Shown: positions 7,960 to 17,449 of the stretch, piece after piece
Layout of the letters: each line of letters begins with the position of its first letter
Numbering within the stretch: position 1 is the first letter of the stretch
Assembly (NCBI RefSeq): GCF_017874425.1
Contig: NZ_JAGGLL010000015.1
Location: forward strand, 50,482-114,481
Direction: 5' to 3'
Source: Clostridium punense
GTDB taxonomy: Bacteria > Bacillota > Clostridia > Clostridiales > Clostridiaceae
Length of the DNA: 64,000 bases
Position numbers and translations under genes: made by a program
The notes under the pieces: generated by a model
What the model saw: the letters and a program-made list of their open reading frames with translations, nothing else
What the model was told of the DNA's origin: nothing
Databases searched by the model: none

Positions 7960-9495
7960 ATGAATAAATATTTAAAGTCAGAAGTTTATAAAGTAAAAAT
8001 GGAATTATTAAAAAGAAATGCTTTATTATTTTTATATTTATTTTTAGTAGTCTTAATTTTATTAGCTAGTGCTACAGGTAAGTTTACAATTGGAACTATT
8101 TTTAATACTATGATGAAGTTTATAAATGACAAATTTGCAATAGCTTATTTGATATCTATGAATCTTTTTATTATTTTTTCTTTTATTATAGCCTTTAGCA
8201 AGTTTGGAAATATAAAGTTAGGCTCAGAAAATTGTGAGCCTGAATATACCTTTGGTAGCTGGTTTGCTATGCTATTTGGTGCTGGAATGGGGATAGGATT
8301 AGTATTTTGGGGCGTTGCTGAACCAATATTTCACTTTACATCTCCTTTAGGAAGTATCACAGCAGGCTCTGAGGAATCGCTAAACTTTGCGTTTATAACT
8401 TCTTTTATGCATTGGGGAATTCACCCTTGGGCAAGTTATAGTATTGTAGGCCTTTCTATTGCTTACTTTCAATTTAGAAAGAATACACCAGCTTTAATAA
8501 GTAGTATTTTTATTCCTCTTATAGGAGAGGAAAAATCAAAGGGATTAATAGGAAAAACAATTGACTTTCTTGCTGTATTTGCAACTGTGTCAGGGGTTTC
8601 TACTTCTTTAGGAATGGGTACTATGCAAATTAATAGTGGGCTTAATTATATTTTTAATATACCAGAAAATATAAGAGTACAATTGATTATTATAGCTGTA
8701 GTTACTTCTATGTTTATCTTTACAGCAGTTAGTGGTATAGGGAAAGGTATTAGTATTATATCCAATATAAATTTATTTTTAGCTTTTGGAATAATGCTCA
8801 TATGCTTTATAATAGGACCAACTGGACAAATTTTAGAAAACTTAGTAAAACAAACTTATAATTATTTTAAAAGTTTCGCAGGTACAAGTGTGCAACTACA
8901 GGGGTTACAGCATAAAGAGTGGCTAGGTCAATGGACTGTATTTTACTGGGCTTGGTGGATATCCTGGACACCTTTTGTAGGAATGTTCATTGCGAGAATT
9001 TCTAAGGGGAGAACTATAAGACAATTTATAGTGGGGGTTATTGGAGCACCTACCTTAGCTTCTATTATATGGTTTTCTATCTTTGGTACTTTAGGTACAA
9101 ATCTTGGAATAAGAGGAGTTATAAGTGTAGAAACTTTAAAATCTATTGCGTTGGTTCCTGAGACAGCTTTTTTTAAGATTATAAGTTATTATCCTTTTAG
9201 CAGTATAGTATCAATTATAACCATGGTTTTACTTTGTACATTCTTTATAACCTCAGCAGACTCAGCTACCTTTGTTTTGGCAATGTTCACTTCAAAAGGT
9301 AATTTAAATCCTTCAAATAAAAAGAAGGTGCTTTGGGGACTAGTTGAGGCATTGTTAGCCGTTGGACTTTTACTTTCAGGTGGCTTGCAGGGGTTGCAAG
9401 CTATGGCTATTGTAGCAGCTTTTCCGTTTATTATAATTATAATCCTAGGCTTTATCTCTTTGTGTAAGGCTTTGATTAAAGAAGATATAAAATAA
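7960..9495 (+). CDS. BCCT-family betaine/choline/carnitine-type transporter
   Basis: 511 residues with about 12 hydrophobic segments, starting with LFLYLFLVVLILLASATG. The betaine-choline-carnitine transporter signature is clear: FGAGMGIGLVFWGVAEPI in the third/fourth segments, the tryptophan-rich stretch FYWAWWISWTPFVGMFIARIS in the eighth, and FFITSADSATFVLAMF. These proteins bring in trimethylammonium compounds by Na+ or H+ symport, or by exchange, for osmoprotection or catabolism. The substrate cannot be chosen from sequence alone. The ATG at 7960 has GGAG about 10 bases upstream; a second in-frame ATG at 7999 is possible. The gene stands alone and ends before a strong bidirectional terminator. 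Confidence 0.93.
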   Translation: MNKYLKSEVYKVKMELLKRNALLFLYLFLVVLILLASATGKFTIGTIFNTMMKFINDKFAIAYLISMNLFIIFSFIIAFSKFGNIKLGSENCEPEYTFGSWFAMLFGAGMGIGLVFWGVAEPIFHFTSPLGSITAGSEESLNFAFITSFMHWGIHPWASYSIVGLSIAYFQFRKNTPALISSIFIPLIGEEKSKGLIGKTIDFLAVFATVSGVSTSLGMGTMQINSGLNYIFNIPENIRVQLIIIAVVTSMFIFTAVSGIGKGISIISNINLFLAFGIMLICFIIGPTGQILENLVKQTYNYFKSFAGTSVQLQGLQHKEWLGQWTVFYWAWWISWTPFVGMFIARISKGRTIRQFIVGVIGAPTLASIIWFSIFGTLGTNLGIRGVISVETLKSIALVPETAFFKIISYYPFSSIVSIITMVLLCTFFITSADSATFVLAMFTSKGNLNPSNKKKVLWGLVEALLAVGLLLSGGLQGLQAMAIVAAFPFIIIIILGFISLCKALIKEDIK

Positions 9496-9536
9496 AAGAG
9501 AATCATGAAATAAATATTCGTCAATTTTATATGAGC

Positions 9537-9586
9537 AAAGCCCTGCATAAATAGAAGAAATAGTTCTCTATTAGTGCAGGGCCTTT
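9537..9586. terminator. Bidirectional terminator, BCCT gene / helicase
   Basis: AAAGCCCTGCA and TGCAGGGCCTTT are the outer arms, with AATAGA/TCTATT inside, between convergent genes. Confidence 0.85.
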
Positions 9587-9604
9587 ATGTTATTTATACT
9601 TTGC

Positions 9605-11032
9605 TTAATTATTTCTTGCTCTTTGAATTTTTGTAGGTTTTCCCTTAAGGTTTAATTCCTTCATGGTTTTTAAAAGTTTAGGTCCATCACCATTCAAAAT
9701 ATCTACATGGCTATAATTATCAAATACTTCAATTACTCCTATGGATTCGCTGGGAATATTACCGCTGTTTATCAAAGCGCCTACAATATCTCCTCTGCGA
9801 ATTTTCTTTTTCTTTCCAGCATTTATGTATAGCTTCAATACTTCCTTAGGTGAAGTATTTGTTTTTTTAATTATAGGTCTTACTTGAGTTTGAGGTGCTT
9901 TTTCTATTTCTTCCTTAGAAGGCGGTGTGGCTCTTGGGATTTCCATACCAATAAACTCTTCAATGGATTTTAGGAACTTTTCTTCATAAGGAGTTACAAA
10001 AGTTATTGCTTCACCCAAGTTTCCAGCTCTTCCAGTCCTACCGATTCTATGAACATATGCCTCAAGTTCTAAAGGTATATCATAGTTTATAACGTGGCTA
10101 ACTCCAGTTACATCTATACCTCTTGAAGCCACATCTGTTGCTACAATGAAGGAATATTCCCCCTCTTTGAAAGCTTTTAGAGCGCTGAGTCTATCTTGTT
10201 GAACCATGTCTCCATGAATTTCTGTGACAGAGTAATTAGAAGCTCTCATTTTTGATGCTAAATCACTTACATTTTTCTTAGTTCTGCAGAAGAGGATACA
10301 TTTTTCCATAGCCTCCACAGTAATTAAATCTTTTAGTAGTTTATATTTATCAATCTCATTTATAAAGTAGCAACGTTGATTAATTTTTTCTACTGTTAGT
10401 TTATCAGGCGTAATTTCAATAACCTCTGGATTTTTCATGTACCTTACTATATGTTTTTGAATTTCTTCTGATAAGGTGGCAGAAAACATTAGAGTCTGCC
10501 TAGCTTTAGGAACTTTTTTAATTATGTCCTCTACCTGTTCTATAAAACCCATATTTAGCATTTCATCAGCCTCGTCTATCACTAGGTAGCGTACTTGTTC
10601 TAGGTTTAGGGTTCCTTTAGTTATATGATCCATAGTTCGCCCAGGGGTACCAACTACTACATGGACTCTTTGAGATAGCTTGGTTTTTTGTATGCTTATT
10701 GGCTGTTTTCCATAGATTGAAACTGCATTAATTCTTTTATATAAACCTAGGGTAGAGAAATTTTCAGTAACTTGAACTGCAAGCTCTCTAGTTGGAGTAA
10801 GCACAAGAGCTTGAACTGCATTTTTTTCTATCTCTAAGTTTTCCAAGATAGGAATTGCAAAGGCGGCAGTTTTACCACTTCCGGTTTGAGCCTTAACAAT
10901 TACATCTTGCCCCTTTAGTGCAGTAGGAATTACTTCACTTTGAACAGGGGAAGGGTTCTCATAGCCAAGTAGTTTTACAGACTTTATAATATTGGGATTT
11001 AAATTAAAATCTTCAAATGTTTTTTTATTCAT
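9605..11032 (-). CDS. dbpA: DbpA/YxiN-type DEAD-box RNA helicase
   Basis: 475 residues. The helicase core shows the Q motif (FEDFNLNPNIIKSV, GYENPSPVQ), Walker A AQTGSGKT near residue 48, PTRELA, TPGR, DEAD, SAT and HRIGRTGRAG. The last ~75 residues (IRRGDIVGALINSGNIP, IGVIEVFDNYSHVDI) match the DbpA RNA-binding domain, which in E. coli DbpA and B. subtilis YxiN binds hairpin 92 of 23S rRNA and directs the helicase to the assembling 50S subunit. The role here is thus probably large-subunit assembly, cytoplasmic. It is a single gene; a MITE-like element lies directly upstream. Confidence 0.93.
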   Translation of the reverse strand: MNKKTFEDFNLNPNIIKSVKLLGYENPSPVQSEVIPTALKGQDVIVKAQTGSGKTAAFAIPILENLEIEKNAVQALVLTPTRELAVQVTENFSTLGLYKRINAVSIYGKQPISIQKTKLSQRVHVVVGTPGRTMDHITKGTLNLEQVRYLVIDEADEMLNMGFIEQVEDIIKKVPKARQTLMFSATLSEEIQKHIVRYMKNPEVIEITPDKLTVEKINQRCYFINEIDKYKLLKDLITVEAMEKCILFCRTKKNVSDLASKMRASNYSVTEIHGDMVQQDRLSALKAFKEGEYSFIVATDVASRGIDVTGVSHVINYDIPLELEAYVHRIGRTGRAGNLGEAITFVTPYEEKFLKSIEEFIGMEIPRATPPSKEEIEKAPQTQVRPIIKKTNTSPKEVLKLYINAGKKKKIRRGDIVGALINSGNIPSESIGVIEVFDNYSHVDILNGDGPKLLKTMKELNLKGKPTKIQRARNN

Positions 11033-11127
11033 ATTTATTACCTTGTCCTTTAGTTATTGTTATATTGTAAGCTTATTTACTATTATTTGCAAGTTATCAG
11101 CTTCTTATAAGGTAATCTAATAGATTT

Positions 11128-11340
11128 AGGCATTTTCAAAAAAATAAATAAGTTAGTATGTTTGTCTAGTTTGAGTTATACTGCGTCAACAGAACCTTTA
11201 GATAGCTCTACTATCTGCGAAACCTGTTTCCTTGTCGCACAAGCTTGCTTGTGAACATAAGCCTGCTTATGAACATAAGCTTGCTTATGAACTAAAAATA
11301 TCCTTCACATCTTTGACTTGTTATTTATTTTCAAATACCT
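11128..11340 (-). mobile_element. MITE-like element, copy B with internal 18-bp expansion (213 bp)
   Basis: Reverse-oriented copy of the element at 6481: AGGCATTTTC... at the left and ...TTTTCAAATACCT at the right. At 11241-11294 the hairpin region is a tandem array of three 18-bp units (AAGCTTGCTTGTGAACAT, AAGCCTGCTTATGAACAT, AAGCTTGCTTATGAACTA) where the other copies have one. The 36-bp gain accounts exactly for 213 versus 177 bp. It lies between the helicase and lipid kinase genes. Confidence 0.85.
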
Positions 11341-11351
11341 TAGAGAAAATA

Positions 11352-11377
11352 AAGCTCTTGGTAAGAACCAAGAGCTT
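11352..11377 (-). terminator. Terminator of the lipid kinase gene
   Basis: AAGCTCTTGGT and ACCAAGAGCTT form a perfect 11-bp stem. Read on the minus strand it is followed by TATTTTC. Confidence 0.8.
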
Positions 11378-11383
11378 AAAGAA

Positions 11384-12310
11384 CTATAAGTTAATAGCAT
11401 CTTCTAAAGAAGAATTCCAGAGTAAACTTTCTTGTGGCAATATTACATTTAATCCCTTATGAATTACGGAAAACTCAGCATGATTTGTTCTAAGAAGTTC
11501 TCCATCTACGTTTAATGCAAACTCTTTTGGAGAAGATATAATAGCTTTTTTGCAGTTGTGATAAGAAACCTCTTTGATATCTTTAATATTCCCATCAAAA
11601 GCCTTTTTTAAAGATATCAGTAGCTTCAAAATAGTAACCTTTTTCACACTGCATATATCTAGGCTTCCATCAATAATATTTGCCTCGGGAGTGATAAATA
11701 CTCCACCACCGTAGCATTTACCATTGGATACTGCAAAAAGAAAGGTTTTTTGGGTTATATGATTATTGTCTACTAAAATTTTTAAGTCCATTGACTTGAA
11801 GTTAAAAGCAGTATAAAAAATGCTAGTTAAATAAGAAAGGCTATTAGGGAAATATTTATTGTATTTAAATTTTCTAGCATTATAAGCTACTTCAGCATCA
11901 AAGCCAACAGAAGAGATATTAAGATAGTATCGCCCATTCACTGAAGCTAAGTCAATAGAACAAGATATTCCATTTATTAGCGAATGAAGATAATCTTCAA
12001 GTTTCACATTTTCATAGAGAGTTTTAACAAAGTCATTCCCAGTACCACAAGGAATAATAGAAAGGAAGCTACTAGTACCAACTAAACCGTTTAGAACTTC
12101 ATTTACAGTACCATCACCGCCAATAGCAAATACATGGTAAATGCCATTAGAACAGAACTCTTTTACAATTTCCTCACCATGATCCTTATATTGTGTTAAT
12201 TTTATATGAAACTCTGCATCTTTATTCTTAAAGTATTCTTCAATTTTACTAATATATTCTAATCCTCTACCTTTACCTGCAACAGGGTTTATTATAAATA
12301 AGTATTTCAT
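11384..12310 (-). CDS. Diacylglycerol/lipid kinase family protein (YegS/BmrU/DgkB type)
   Basis: 308 residues starting MKYLFIINPVAGKGRG, the nucleotide-binding N-terminus of this family, with the catalytic motif GGDGTVNEVLNGL near residue 65 and PCGTGNDF downstream. Such enzymes phosphorylate diacylglycerol or related lipids at the inner membrane face. In Gram-positive bacteria DgkB recycles diacylglycerol released during lipoteichoic acid synthesis; which member this is cannot be said. DGSLDICSVKK and the C-terminal beta domain are also typical. The gene is monocistronic with its own terminator. Confidence 0.92.
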   Translation of the reverse strand: MKYLFIINPVAGKGRGLEYISKIEEYFKNKDAEFHIKLTQYKDHGEEIVKEFCSNGIYHVFAIGGDGTVNEVLNGLVGTSSFLSIIPCGTGNDFVKTLYENVKLEDYLHSLINGISCSIDLASVNGRYYLNISSVGFDAEVAYNARKFKYNKYFPNSLSYLTSIFYTAFNFKSMDLKILVDNNHITQKTFLFAVSNGKCYGGGVFITPEANIIDGSLDICSVKKVTILKLLISLKKAFDGNIKDIKEVSYHNCKKAIISSPKEFALNVDGELLRTNHAEFSVIHKGLNVILPQESLLWNSSLEDAINL

Positions 12311-12502
12311 AATTGTATGCTCCCATGTAATAAGTTTTAGATTTTATAGTTGATAAGAATTATTCAGATACTAAAATATGTTTATACATATATTTTAACA
12401 TTATTTGAACATAAAGTCTAAACAAGATAAATAAAAAATAATAACCACTTTATAAATTTTGAATAGGATATAGTAGTGACAATTTCACTAAAAGTTAGAT
12501 TA

Positions 12503-12571
12503 AGGTAACTTAAAAAATAAATAAAGCAGTATGACTGGCTATTTTGAGTTATGACTTATTTTCAGATGACT
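12503..12571 (-). repeat. Deleted MITE-like derivative, copy F (69 bp)
   Basis: Left part AGGTAACTTAAAAAATAAAT, then CAGTATG and CTATTTTGAGTTAT, matches one end of the 177-bp element in reverse orientation. The right part ATTTTCAGATGACT matches the other end. The middle ~110 bp is missing. It lies in the ~315-bp gap upstream of the ZIP gene. Confidence 0.65.
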
Positions 12572-12627
12572 AATGGATAATTTGTTTCATTAAATTCATA
12601 CCTAGGATAATAAAAAGAGGTGGTTTT

Positions 12628-13437
12628 ATGGAGTGGTTTTTAAGCCTGAATCCTATATTTCAGGCATTACTTGCAACTTTATTTACTTGGGGGGTTACAG
12701 CAGCAGGTGCGGCACTGGTATTTTTCTTCAAGAATATAAATAAAAAGCTTTTAGACGCAATGATGGGGTTTGCAGCAGGAGTTATGATTGCAGCAAGCTT
12801 TTGGTCCCTTTTAGCACCAGCTATCGAAATGGCTAGTGAGGCAGGAGGAATAGTATGGCTTCCACCTGCTGTAGGATTTATCGGTGGAGGAATATTTTTG
12901 CTTACAGTGGATAGAATTCTTCCTCATTTACATGTAGGGTTTAAAACAGAAGAAGCTGAGGGGATAAAAACCAGCTGGAAAAGAAGTGTTTTACTAGTTC
13001 TAGCAATAACTCTTCATAATATTCCAGAAGGATTAGCAGTGGGTGTAGCTTTTGGTGCTGTAGCTGCAGGGCTTCCAACTGCAAGTATAGCTAGTGCTGT
13101 AGCTTTAGCTATAGGAATTGGAATTCAAAATTTTCCAGAGGGGGCAGCGGTATCTTTACCTTTAAGAAGAGAAGGATTTTCAAGGCTAAAAAGTTTTGTT
13201 TATGGGCAAGCATCAGGTATTGTAGAACCAATAGCTGGAGTATTAGGAGTAGTAGCAGTAATGGCTATGAGATCCTTACTACCTTATGCTCTTTCATTTG
13301 CAGCAGGAGCTATGATTTTTGTTGTAATAGAAGAATTAATCCCAGAGTCGCAGTTGGGCGGGAACACAGATTTAGCAACTATAGCTACTATAATGGGCTT
13401 TGTTGTGATGATGGTTTTAGATGTAGCATTAGGATAA
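12628..13437 (+). CDS. ZIP-family divalent metal transporter (ZupT/GufA-like)
   Basis: 269 residues with about eight membrane segments. The paired metal-site helices are plain: HNIPEGLAVGVAFG in segment 4 and NFPEGAAVSLPL in segment 5, followed by GQASGIVEPIAGVLG. ZIP proteins of this subfamily import zinc, iron, manganese or other divalent cations into the cytoplasm; the substrate is not decided by sequence. The start at 12628 follows AGAGGTGG with good spacing. It is a single gene with its own terminator, and no Fur- or Zur-like operator stands out in the promoter gap. Confidence 0.92.
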   Translation: MEWFLSLNPIFQALLATLFTWGVTAAGAALVFFFKNINKKLLDAMMGFAAGVMIAASFWSLLAPAIEMASEAGGIVWLPPAVGFIGGGIFLLTVDRILPHLHVGFKTEEAEGIKTSWKRSVLLVLAITLHNIPEGLAVGVAFGAVAAGLPTASIASAVALAIGIGIQNFPEGAAVSLPLRREGFSRLKSFVYGQASGIVEPIAGVLGVVAVMAMRSLLPYALSFAAGAMIFVVIEELIPESQLGGNTDLATIATIMGFVVMMVLDVALG

Positions 13438-13516
13438 AATAGTTATAAGTTATTAATTTAAAATTCCAATATCAAAAAGATTTATTGCATAATGTATAAA
13501 AGTCTTCAATAATGCG

Positions 13517-13564
13517 AAAGCCATGTATAAATAGAGATTAAATTGATCTATTATACATGGCTTT
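13517..13564 (+). terminator. Terminator after the ZIP gene
   Basis: AAAGCCATGTATAA...TAGA and TCTA TTATACATGGCTTT form a long stem. Confidence 0.75.
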
Positions 13565-13923
13565 GCTATATAGAGAAACCTCTTTAGAACTGCATAATCT
13601 AAGTGAAGAGAGGATTTACTTATAAAATTAAACTTGAAATGTTTTTTAGTTTTTATTTATTCTTTTAACATTAAGTTAAAAATGTTAATAAACTTAAATG
13701 TAAATATTATATAGACAATTTATATACTTTTAGGTAATAATTATTATATTAAAGGTTTATTATATATAATAATTAATATAGATTTATAAAGTATACAGTA
13801 ATATATGTAGAAAATACTTATTTAGAGATTGAGGTTTTATCAAAAGCATATAATAAACATAATCCTTATAACTTAAATTAAATAAGTTTAAAATAATCAT
13901 ACAGCTAAAGAGGTGGAGATACA
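13565..13923. other. AT-rich spacer before the XRE-cupin gene
   Basis: About 360 bp with very low GC and several imperfect AT palindromes (for example ATAATTATTATATTA near 13736). It presumably carries the promoter. I see no gene, riboswitch or clear operator. Confidence 0.5.
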
Positions 13924-14490
13924 TTGAATAAAGTTATTGGAAGTAAAGTTAAAGAATTAAGAACCCAAAAAAAAATGACTCTAAAAGAGTTAAGCGAAAA
14001 AACTAATTTATCTACAGGATTTCTTTCTCAACTTGAAAGAGGGCTTACTAGTATTGCTACGGATTCACTTTTGAGTATAGCAGAGGCTCTTGAGGTGGAA
14101 CTTTCTTATTTCTTTTCAAGCGCTAAGAGAAAAGAAAGAGTTATTCAAAGAAGCTATGAAAGGGAAGTATATAACATAGATAACTGCTTATATGTAAATT
14201 ATGTTTTGTCAAATAGCATAAACGATAAAACTATGTTACCTAGGCTTATAGAAATATTACCTAACTCTAGCGATGAGGAATTATCTTCTTTTCATCATGA
14301 AGGAGAAGAATTTATCTATGTGTTAGAAGGTATTCTAACTTTATTTATTAATAATGAGAGACAAAACTTATATCCTGGTGATTGTGCCCATATTGATTCT
14401 AAAGTATGTCATAATTTTACTAATTATACGAATAAAATTACTAAGATATTAATTGTGAGCATTCCTAACCATTTAAATGATACTAAATAA
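13924..14490 (+). CDS. XRE-family regulator with C-terminal cupin domain
   Basis: 188 residues. Residues 1-65 are an HTH_3 domain: VKELRTQKKMTLKELSEKTN, then LSTGFLSQLERGLTSIATDSLLSIAEALEV. Residues ~110-185 are a cupin barrel with the metal-type motif FHHEGEEFIYVLEG and PGDCAHIDSKVCHNF. Regulators of this architecture (PuuR/SutR type) sense small metabolites. The start is TTG at 13924 behind GAGGTGGAG. proC begins 13 bases downstream, so the pair is likely one operon and the regulator may answer to an amino acid or amine related to proline/ornithine metabolism. That link is inference. Confidence 0.88.
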   Translation: MNKVIGSKVKELRTQKKMTLKELSEKTNLSTGFLSQLERGLTSIATDSLLSIAEALEVELSYFFSSAKRKERVIQRSYEREVYNIDNCLYVNYVLSNSINDKTMLPRLIEILPNSSDEELSSFHHEGEEFIYVLEGILTLFINNERQNLYPGDCAHIDSKVCHNFTNYTNKITKILIVSIPNHLNDTK

Positions 14491-14503
14491 TTAGGAGGAT
14501 CTT

Positions 14504-15313
14504 ATGAACAAAAGAATTGGCTTTATAGGCACTGGAAATATGGGAAAAGCTATGATCGGAGGTATAATAAATTCTAAGCTTGTTCCAGCTAGTAATGTGT
14601 TCGTATATGACTTAGATGAGAATAAGCTAAAAGCTTTAAATACAGAATTTGCTGTGGAAACTTTAAAAAGTGAGGAAGAAGTAACAACGAATTCAGATAT
14701 ACTATTCATAGCAGTAAAACCCAACATATATGATTTAGTGCTAGAGAAAATTAAGAAGCGTATTACTAAAGATAAAATTATTGTTACCATTGCAGCAGGA
14801 AAAACTATAAAAAGTGTAGAAGCTGTTATAGGTGAGCAGTGTAAGATTGTAAGAACTATGCCTAATACTCCTGCGCTAGTTAATGAAGGTATGAGTTCGC
14901 TTTGTGCCAATGAAAAGGTTTCAGAGGAGGAACTTACCGAGGTTAAATCTATTTTTGAGAGCTTTGGGAAGGCAGAAATACTACCCGAGTATCTAATTGA
15001 AAGCGTAATAGGTGTTAGCGGGTCCTCACCGGCATATACCTTTATGTATATAGAAGCTCTAGCTGATGGAGCTGTACTTGCAGGTATGGCTAGGGATAAA
15101 GCTTATAAATTTGCTGCTCAAGCAGTATTAGGAGCTGCTAAAATGGTTTTAGAAACAGGTAAACACCCTGGAGAATTAAAGGATATGGTATGTTCGCCTG
15201 GAGGTACAACCATTGAGGCTGTTAGAACCCTAGAAGAGAAAGGATTTAGAAGTGCAGTAATTGAAGCAATGGTAAATTGCATGGAAAAATCTAAGGAAAT
15301 GAATAAAAAATAA
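14504..15313 (+). CDS. proC: Pyrroline-5-carboxylate reductase
   Basis: ProC reduces 1-pyrroline-5-carboxylate to L-proline with NAD(P)H, the last step of proline synthesis, in the cytoplasm. The 269 residues begin with a Rossmann fingerprint IGFIGTGNMGKAMIGGI. They contain VRTMPNTPALVNEGM and the C-terminal signature PGELKDMVCSPGGTTIEAV, which covers the substrate-binding region, and GVSGSSPAY at the dimer domain. Length is as expected. AGGAGG sits just before the ATG. It is cotranscribed with the XRE-cupin gene and followed by a terminator. Confidence 0.96.
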   Translation: MNKRIGFIGTGNMGKAMIGGIINSKLVPASNVFVYDLDENKLKALNTEFAVETLKSEEEVTTNSDILFIAVKPNIYDLVLEKIKKRITKDKIIVTIAAGKTIKSVEAVIGEQCKIVRTMPNTPALVNEGMSSLCANEKVSEEELTEVKSIFESFGKAEILPEYLIESVIGVSGSSPAYTFMYIEALADGAVLAGMARDKAYKFAAQAVLGAAKMVLETGKHPGELKDMVCSPGGTTIEAVRTLEEKGFRSAVIEAMVNCMEKSKEMNKK

Positions 15314-15355
15314 TATATTTTAGATTGAAGATATATTGCTATAAAATTAATACAT

Positions 15356-15397
15356 AAAACACCCTTATAATATGAATAATTATTATGAGGGTGTTTT
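15356..15397 (+). terminator. Terminator after proC
   Basis: AAAACACCCT...AGGGTGTTTT with an AT-rich inner stem. Confidence 0.8.
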
Positions 15398-15487
15398 ATG
15401 TATGAGCAAATTTATAGTTAGTGAAGGTTAGAATAGAATAAAATCGTTTAGAAGTTAAGTATAAAGAAATAAGTAAAGGAGGTTATT

Positions 15488-17443
15488 ATGAGATATAGAA
15501 GTAAAGTTTTAATTTTTCTATTAGTTGTTATTTTATCAGTGATTTCTAATATAACAGTTTATGGGCAACCTATGAAAAAAGAAAAGTTACATGAAATTCT
15601 TATAATTAACTCCTATGATAGAGAACAACTTTGGGAGAAAAATATTATTTCGGGACTTCAAAAGAATTTAAATGGAAAATTTAACGCCAGATATACAATT
15701 GAATATTTAGATATAAAAAATAATAACTCTAAAGAATATCTAAAGGAATTAAGTGATATTTTAAAAATAAAATATGAAGGAAAAAAGTTTGATTTGGTAG
15801 TAGCTTTAAATGACGAAGCATTGAACTTCACAAGAGAATATCATAATACAGTATTTAATGAAGCCCCTGTGATTTTTATTGGAATAAATGAAGAGGTAAA
15901 GTTAACCGCAGAAGAAGCAGGATACTTTACAGGACTTTCTGACAATGCAGATGAAAGATTGAATATAGACCTTATAAAAAAGCTTTATCCTGAAATTAAA
16001 ATCATAAATTTTATTTTAGATGATACTGTTTACTCAAAAAATACTAAGAAAAGACTGGAAAAGCTTCAACCTTACTATTATGATGTACAGTTTAATTACA
16101 TAGAGGGGACTAGAATAGAAGATATTGTTGAAAAAGTCTCAAATACCCCTAGACCATTTGCAAACTTAATAATAGGAGTTTTTTCAGATGGGGCTGAAAA
16201 GGAATCTCTGCCTAGGGAAGCAGTGGAGAAATTGAAGGGAATAAGTCCTTATCCTCTATTTTCAAAATCCCAAAACTATTTATCACAAGGGGTTTTGGGT
16301 GGAAAGATGGATTTAGGTGAGGAACACGGTAAAACCGCAGGAGAGATTGCTATAAGGATTTTTAGGGGAGAAGCAATAAAAAACATACCTATTATGGAGG
16401 AACCCCCTGGAACTTATATGTTTGATTATGAACAAATGAAGAAGTATGGAGTTGCTATTAGTGAGATTCCCCAGAACAGCATAATCATAAATAAAGGTGA
16501 ATATGAAATGATGGTTATTGCTGGTGGGAAGGGTAAAATAATATTAGTAATGAATATTTTAATAATAGTAATTTTGATAATAATATTTTATACCATATAT
16601 CTGAGGAAAAGAGGAGAAAATGATAGGAAAACTTATAATGAAGTTTTAAAGTATGATAAATTGAAAACTGAATTTTTTTCTAACATTTCCCATGAATTAA
16701 GAACTCCACTAAATGTAATATTAAGCTCAGTACAGTTACTAGATATGTATATAAATCAAGGAAAAGTTATATTTCAGGATGAAAATTCTAGAAAGAAAAT
16801 AACCTACATAAAACAGAATGGATATAGGCTTTTGAGACTAGTCAATAATATAATTGATATAACAAGAATTGAATCAGATTTTTATGAATTGCAATTAAAG
16901 AATAAAAATATTGTTGAAATAATTGAAGATATAACCCTGTCTGTAGCAGATTATATAGAAGATCACTCTATTAATCTCATCTTTGATACAAATGTGGAAG
17001 AAAAAATAATGGCTGTAGATGTGCAAAAAATGGAGAGAATAATGCTTAATTTGTTATCTAATGCAGTAAAGTTTACCCCTAAGGGAGGTAATATATTTGT
17101 AGAATTTATTGATGAGGATAAAACAGTAAAGATTATAGTTAAGGATAATGGCATAGGAATTCCAAAGGATAAGCAAGAAATAATATTTGATAGATTTGCC
17201 CAAGTGGACACCTCTCTTTCAAGAAATAGTGAAGGTAGTGGTATAGGTTTATCTTTAGTGAAAGCTTTGGTACTTTTGCATAGAGGGACAATAAACTTAT
17301 ACAGTGAAGAGGGAAAGGGAGCTACTTTTATTGTAGAATTACCAGTGAAGATTATTGAAGATGAAGGATTATTACCAGAAGAGAGTACTAATACCGAATT
17401 GAAAAACAAAGTTATATTAGAGTTTTCGGACATATATGACTAA
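15488..17443 (+). CDS. Orphan sensor histidine kinase with extracytoplasmic ABC-substrate-binding-like domain
   Basis: 651 residues. A hydrophobic N-terminus (VLIFLLVVILSVISNITVYG) acts as signal or anchor. Residues ~33-345 resemble the ABC_sub_bind/periplasmic-binding fold (EILIINSYDREQLWEKNIISG, FDLVVALNDEALNF, APVIFIGINE). A membrane helix lies at about 354-375. The kinase follows: HisKA with FFSNISHELRTPLN (phospho-acceptor His402), N box NLLSNAVKFTP, G boxes DNGIGIPKD and GSGIGLSLVKAL. No response regulator lies next to it, so its partner is elsewhere. The ligand is unknown. It is monocistronic. Confidence 0.9.
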   Translation: MRYRSKVLIFLLVVILSVISNITVYGQPMKKEKLHEILIINSYDREQLWEKNIISGLQKNLNGKFNARYTIEYLDIKNNNSKEYLKELSDILKIKYEGKKFDLVVALNDEALNFTREYHNTVFNEAPVIFIGINEEVKLTAEEAGYFTGLSDNADERLNIDLIKKLYPEIKIINFILDDTVYSKNTKKRLEKLQPYYYDVQFNYIEGTRIEDIVEKVSNTPRPFANLIIGVFSDGAEKESLPREAVEKLKGISPYPLFSKSQNYLSQGVLGGKMDLGEEHGKTAGEIAIRIFRGEAIKNIPIMEEPPGTYMFDYEQMKKYGVAISEIPQNSIIINKGEYEMMVIAGGKGKIILVMNILIIVILIIIFYTIYLRKRGENDRKTYNEVLKYDKLKTEFFSNISHELRTPLNVILSSVQLLDMYINQGKVIFQDENSRKKITYIKQNGYRLLRLVNNIIDITRIESDFYELQLKNKNIVEIIEDITLSVADYIEDHSINLIFDTNVEEKIMAVDVQKMERIMLNLLSNAVKFTPKGGNIFVEFIDEDKTVKIIVKDNGIGIPKDKQEIIFDRFAQVDTSLSRNSEGSGIGLSLVKALVLLHRGTINLYSEEGKGATFIVELPVKIIEDEGLLPEESTNTELKNKVILEFSDIYD

Positions 17444-17449
17444 ATTTAA

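Noticed and set aside
11232..11462. 76-codon plus-strand frame starting MSHKLACEHKPAYEHKLAYE
   Set aside because: It is produced by the 18-bp tandem units of a non-coding repeat, has no proper binding site and runs into the end of the lipid kinase gene.
13730..13790. AT palindromes as operators before the XRE-cupin gene
   Set aside because: The sequence is almost pure A/T, so such palindromes are expected by chance.
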